Assembly (NCBI GenBank): GCA_034508935.3
Contig: CM067445.1
Span: 45,899,837 to 45,963,836, forward strand
Direction: 5' to 3'
DNA from: Berghia stephanieae
Taxonomy: Eukaryota > Mollusca > Gastropoda > Nudibranchia > Aeolidiidae
DNA: 64,000 bases
The notes below the pieces were generated by a model. That model saw only the letters and a program-made list of their open reading frames with translations, was not told where the DNA came from and made no database searches. The position numbers and the translations under genes were made by a program. Positions 49,900-64,000 of the stretch are shown here, piece after piece (position 1 is the stretch's first letter; the number at the start of each line of letters is the position of its first letter).

Positions 49900-50394
49900 A
49901 AAGAATGCATGTTATCAATATTCATTCATCACACTGAGTTTGTTTTTATTGCACTTGTAAGATAAATTTATGAAAAATCACAAAATGTGACTCACGGCCT
50001 CAAAGTGGTATTTTAATACACCGGAGTACGGTTTCCTCGAATACACCGTTTTCTCGAACTTTTCATTTTTCCAAAAAAATTTTCATTATTATTCTTTGTA
50101 CACGTTTTCCTCGAACTATTGCCTTCATGAACGTTTTTCTTTTCTTTTTTTTTTTTTTTTTTTTTTTTATTTTTTTTTTTTGCATATCCTGAGTAGGTCG
50201 AGGGGACGGTGCTCGAGCGTATGGGTAATTCAGATGCTAACGGTTGAATTTATAGAAATACGAGATTTGCGTTAAAGTTTTGTTTGATAGATGGGAATGA
50301 TTGTATTTCCCTCTTCTTTTTTTTCTTTTTTTTTCTTCGCAATTTCAAGTTTAACATTCTTTTAATTTTTCTTTCTTCTTTTTGTTTTTTGTTC

Positions 50395-50705
50395 TTGACA
50401 TCTGTTTTTTGTTCTGTTTTTTTTTTGTTAACATCTGTTTTTGTTTTTTTTTTTACATCTGTTTTTTGTTTTGTTGACATCTGCTTTTTGTTTTTGTTTT
50501 GTTTATGACATCTGTTTGGTCTTTTTTTTAACAAGTTTTTTTTTTGACATGTTTCTTTTTCTTCTTTTTTTTTGACATCTGTTTTCTTTTTTTAATCTTG
50601 ACATATGTTGTTTGTTTGTTTTTTTGTTTTTTTTTTTTGGGGGGGGGGGGTTGTTTTGTTTTATTGTTTTTGTTGACATCCGTTTTTTTAATTTTTACAT
50701 CTGGT
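50395..50705. repeat. Irregular minisatellite with GACATCTG core
   Basis: About ten copies of (T)GACATCTG separated by 12-35 bp of T-rich filler, just downstream of the CAT transporter gene. Confidence 0.85.
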
Positions 50706-50910
50706 TCAACCCGACATAATACCGTTTTGATTCAATGTGTCAATTCAATAGACTGTACCACTCCCAGATGCCACTAAATAAATACACAGTTTGAAATAAT
50801 ATACCACATTCTGATTGGTTGACCGCAAATTAGACATAAAACCTATGAGAAGCCACATTATTGGCTCAATCAAGGAAACGTCATCACATCAGGGTCACGT
50901 GTCAATGACG

Positions 50911-63241
<12,331 letters not shown>

Positions 63242-64000
63242 CTGATGTAATGAATAAAAAGAGAGATGAAGAATACTTTAATACAAACATACCAAATCAA
63301 TGGAAAGCAGAAATCGTGACGTCACTGCTACCTCTGTTCCGGTTCAAAACTTCTTTACAGTGTGTTACAAATCCTACTGAGTACTATTAATGAATAGATT
63401 ACGTATTGGATATTACGGTGGCATAACTAATTTATTAGCTAGATGTATAAGCAGATTCTTATGATTACGGACAGTAGCACAGAGCGAGGATGGATGATCT
63501 TTATACACAACCAGCATTTATTTAGGCTAGAAAATAAAATGCCATCACTCTGAAACCAGAAGATCAGTTGCACAAGGTATGTATCCAGTCCTCCGGAGGA
63601 TCGGTTTCAAACTTCTAATGAGATTGGAACCAGCATTCTGACATCAAACTTTTGTTCTCTATTCTCATGATATTTACACTAATTTGCCGTCAGGACAGTC
63701 ACTGACCTACAACCAGTGTTGTCAGCTCTGCCTACAACCCACGCACATTATTCTGAGTAAAGACATTAACTATTGATTTACTTTTCTCCTTTTATAAATC
63801 TAAGGTAATGCTTTTTGTATTGATCTGATGAACATAATAATGTCATTACGACCACATAAAGCACATAATAAACAAAAACAAAGCCTCTCTTACGTTTAGG
63901 TTATGATGATAATAATGATAAGGCCAAATTACCTAAATGCACACACACACAATGTGTTATACATTTATAAAGCTCAATTTCTCAACGAGAGCTTATCTTT
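63242..64000. other. CAT transporter intron at right edge
   Basis: No further exon (the ~100 N-terminal residues) was recognised up to the window end. Confidence 0.5.

Overview
The window is a piece of an intron-rich, AT-rich animal nuclear genome. It is crowded with microsatellites, tRNA-derived SINEs, MITEs and LINE remnants. Three protein-coding genes are supported, all by exon-by-exon similarity to known animal families with consistent splice sites and phases. The style of the repeats (many tRNA-headed SINEs, pogo-like MITEs, SINE tails with a 'ctatataaa' motif) and of the proteins suggests a marine invertebrate. I lean to an echinoderm or related deuterostome over a mollusc, but the sequence alone does not settle this.

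Layout. (1) 1-28,647, minus strand: OPA1, the mitochondrial inner-membrane fusion dynamin. Twenty-three coding exons are in view, from the targeting and membrane-anchor exon (28,647) down to the bundle-signalling/stalk region (1,339). The short first coding exon is not identified, and the last exons lie off the left edge. (2) 28,648-35,351: divergent intergenic region. It holds two related elements with palindromic ends and inverted tRNA-like modules (29,671-31,273 and 31,926-33,055) and a hAT-like MITE. (3) 35,352-41,607, plus strand: a complete seven-exon SCO1-type copper chaperone for cytochrome c oxidase, 328 residues. (4) 41,608-50,910: gene-free stretch with LINE and SINE copies, minisatellites and MITEs. 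(5) 50,911-63,241, minus strand: the last ten exons of a cationic amino acid transporter of the SLC7A1-4 (CAT) family. Its 5' end lies off the right edge.

OPA1 and SCO1 both act at the inner mitochondrial membrane (cristae/fusion and cytochrome oxidase assembly) and are transcribed head to head. SCO1 and the CAT gene are tail to tail.

Points of most interest: (a) three consecutive phase-0 OPA1 exons (84, 42 and 75 nt), each encoding a Tyr-Phe plus acidic stretch, placed where vertebrate OPA1 has alternatively spliced, protease-cleaved exons; (b) the element pair at 29.7-33.1 kb, whose 30-bp palindromic ends differ at symmetric positions; (c) a ~1-kb-arm palindrome (23,175-25,569) with 15-bp target duplications. 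It sits inside an older MITE, carries a younger SINE-like insert and has hammerhead-like cores; (d) two SINE-like families sharing a 3' hairpin with compensatory stem changes; (e) a stop-free, multiple-of-three intron of ATC repeats in the CAT gene; (f) a GC-AG intron inside the OPA1 GTPase domain.
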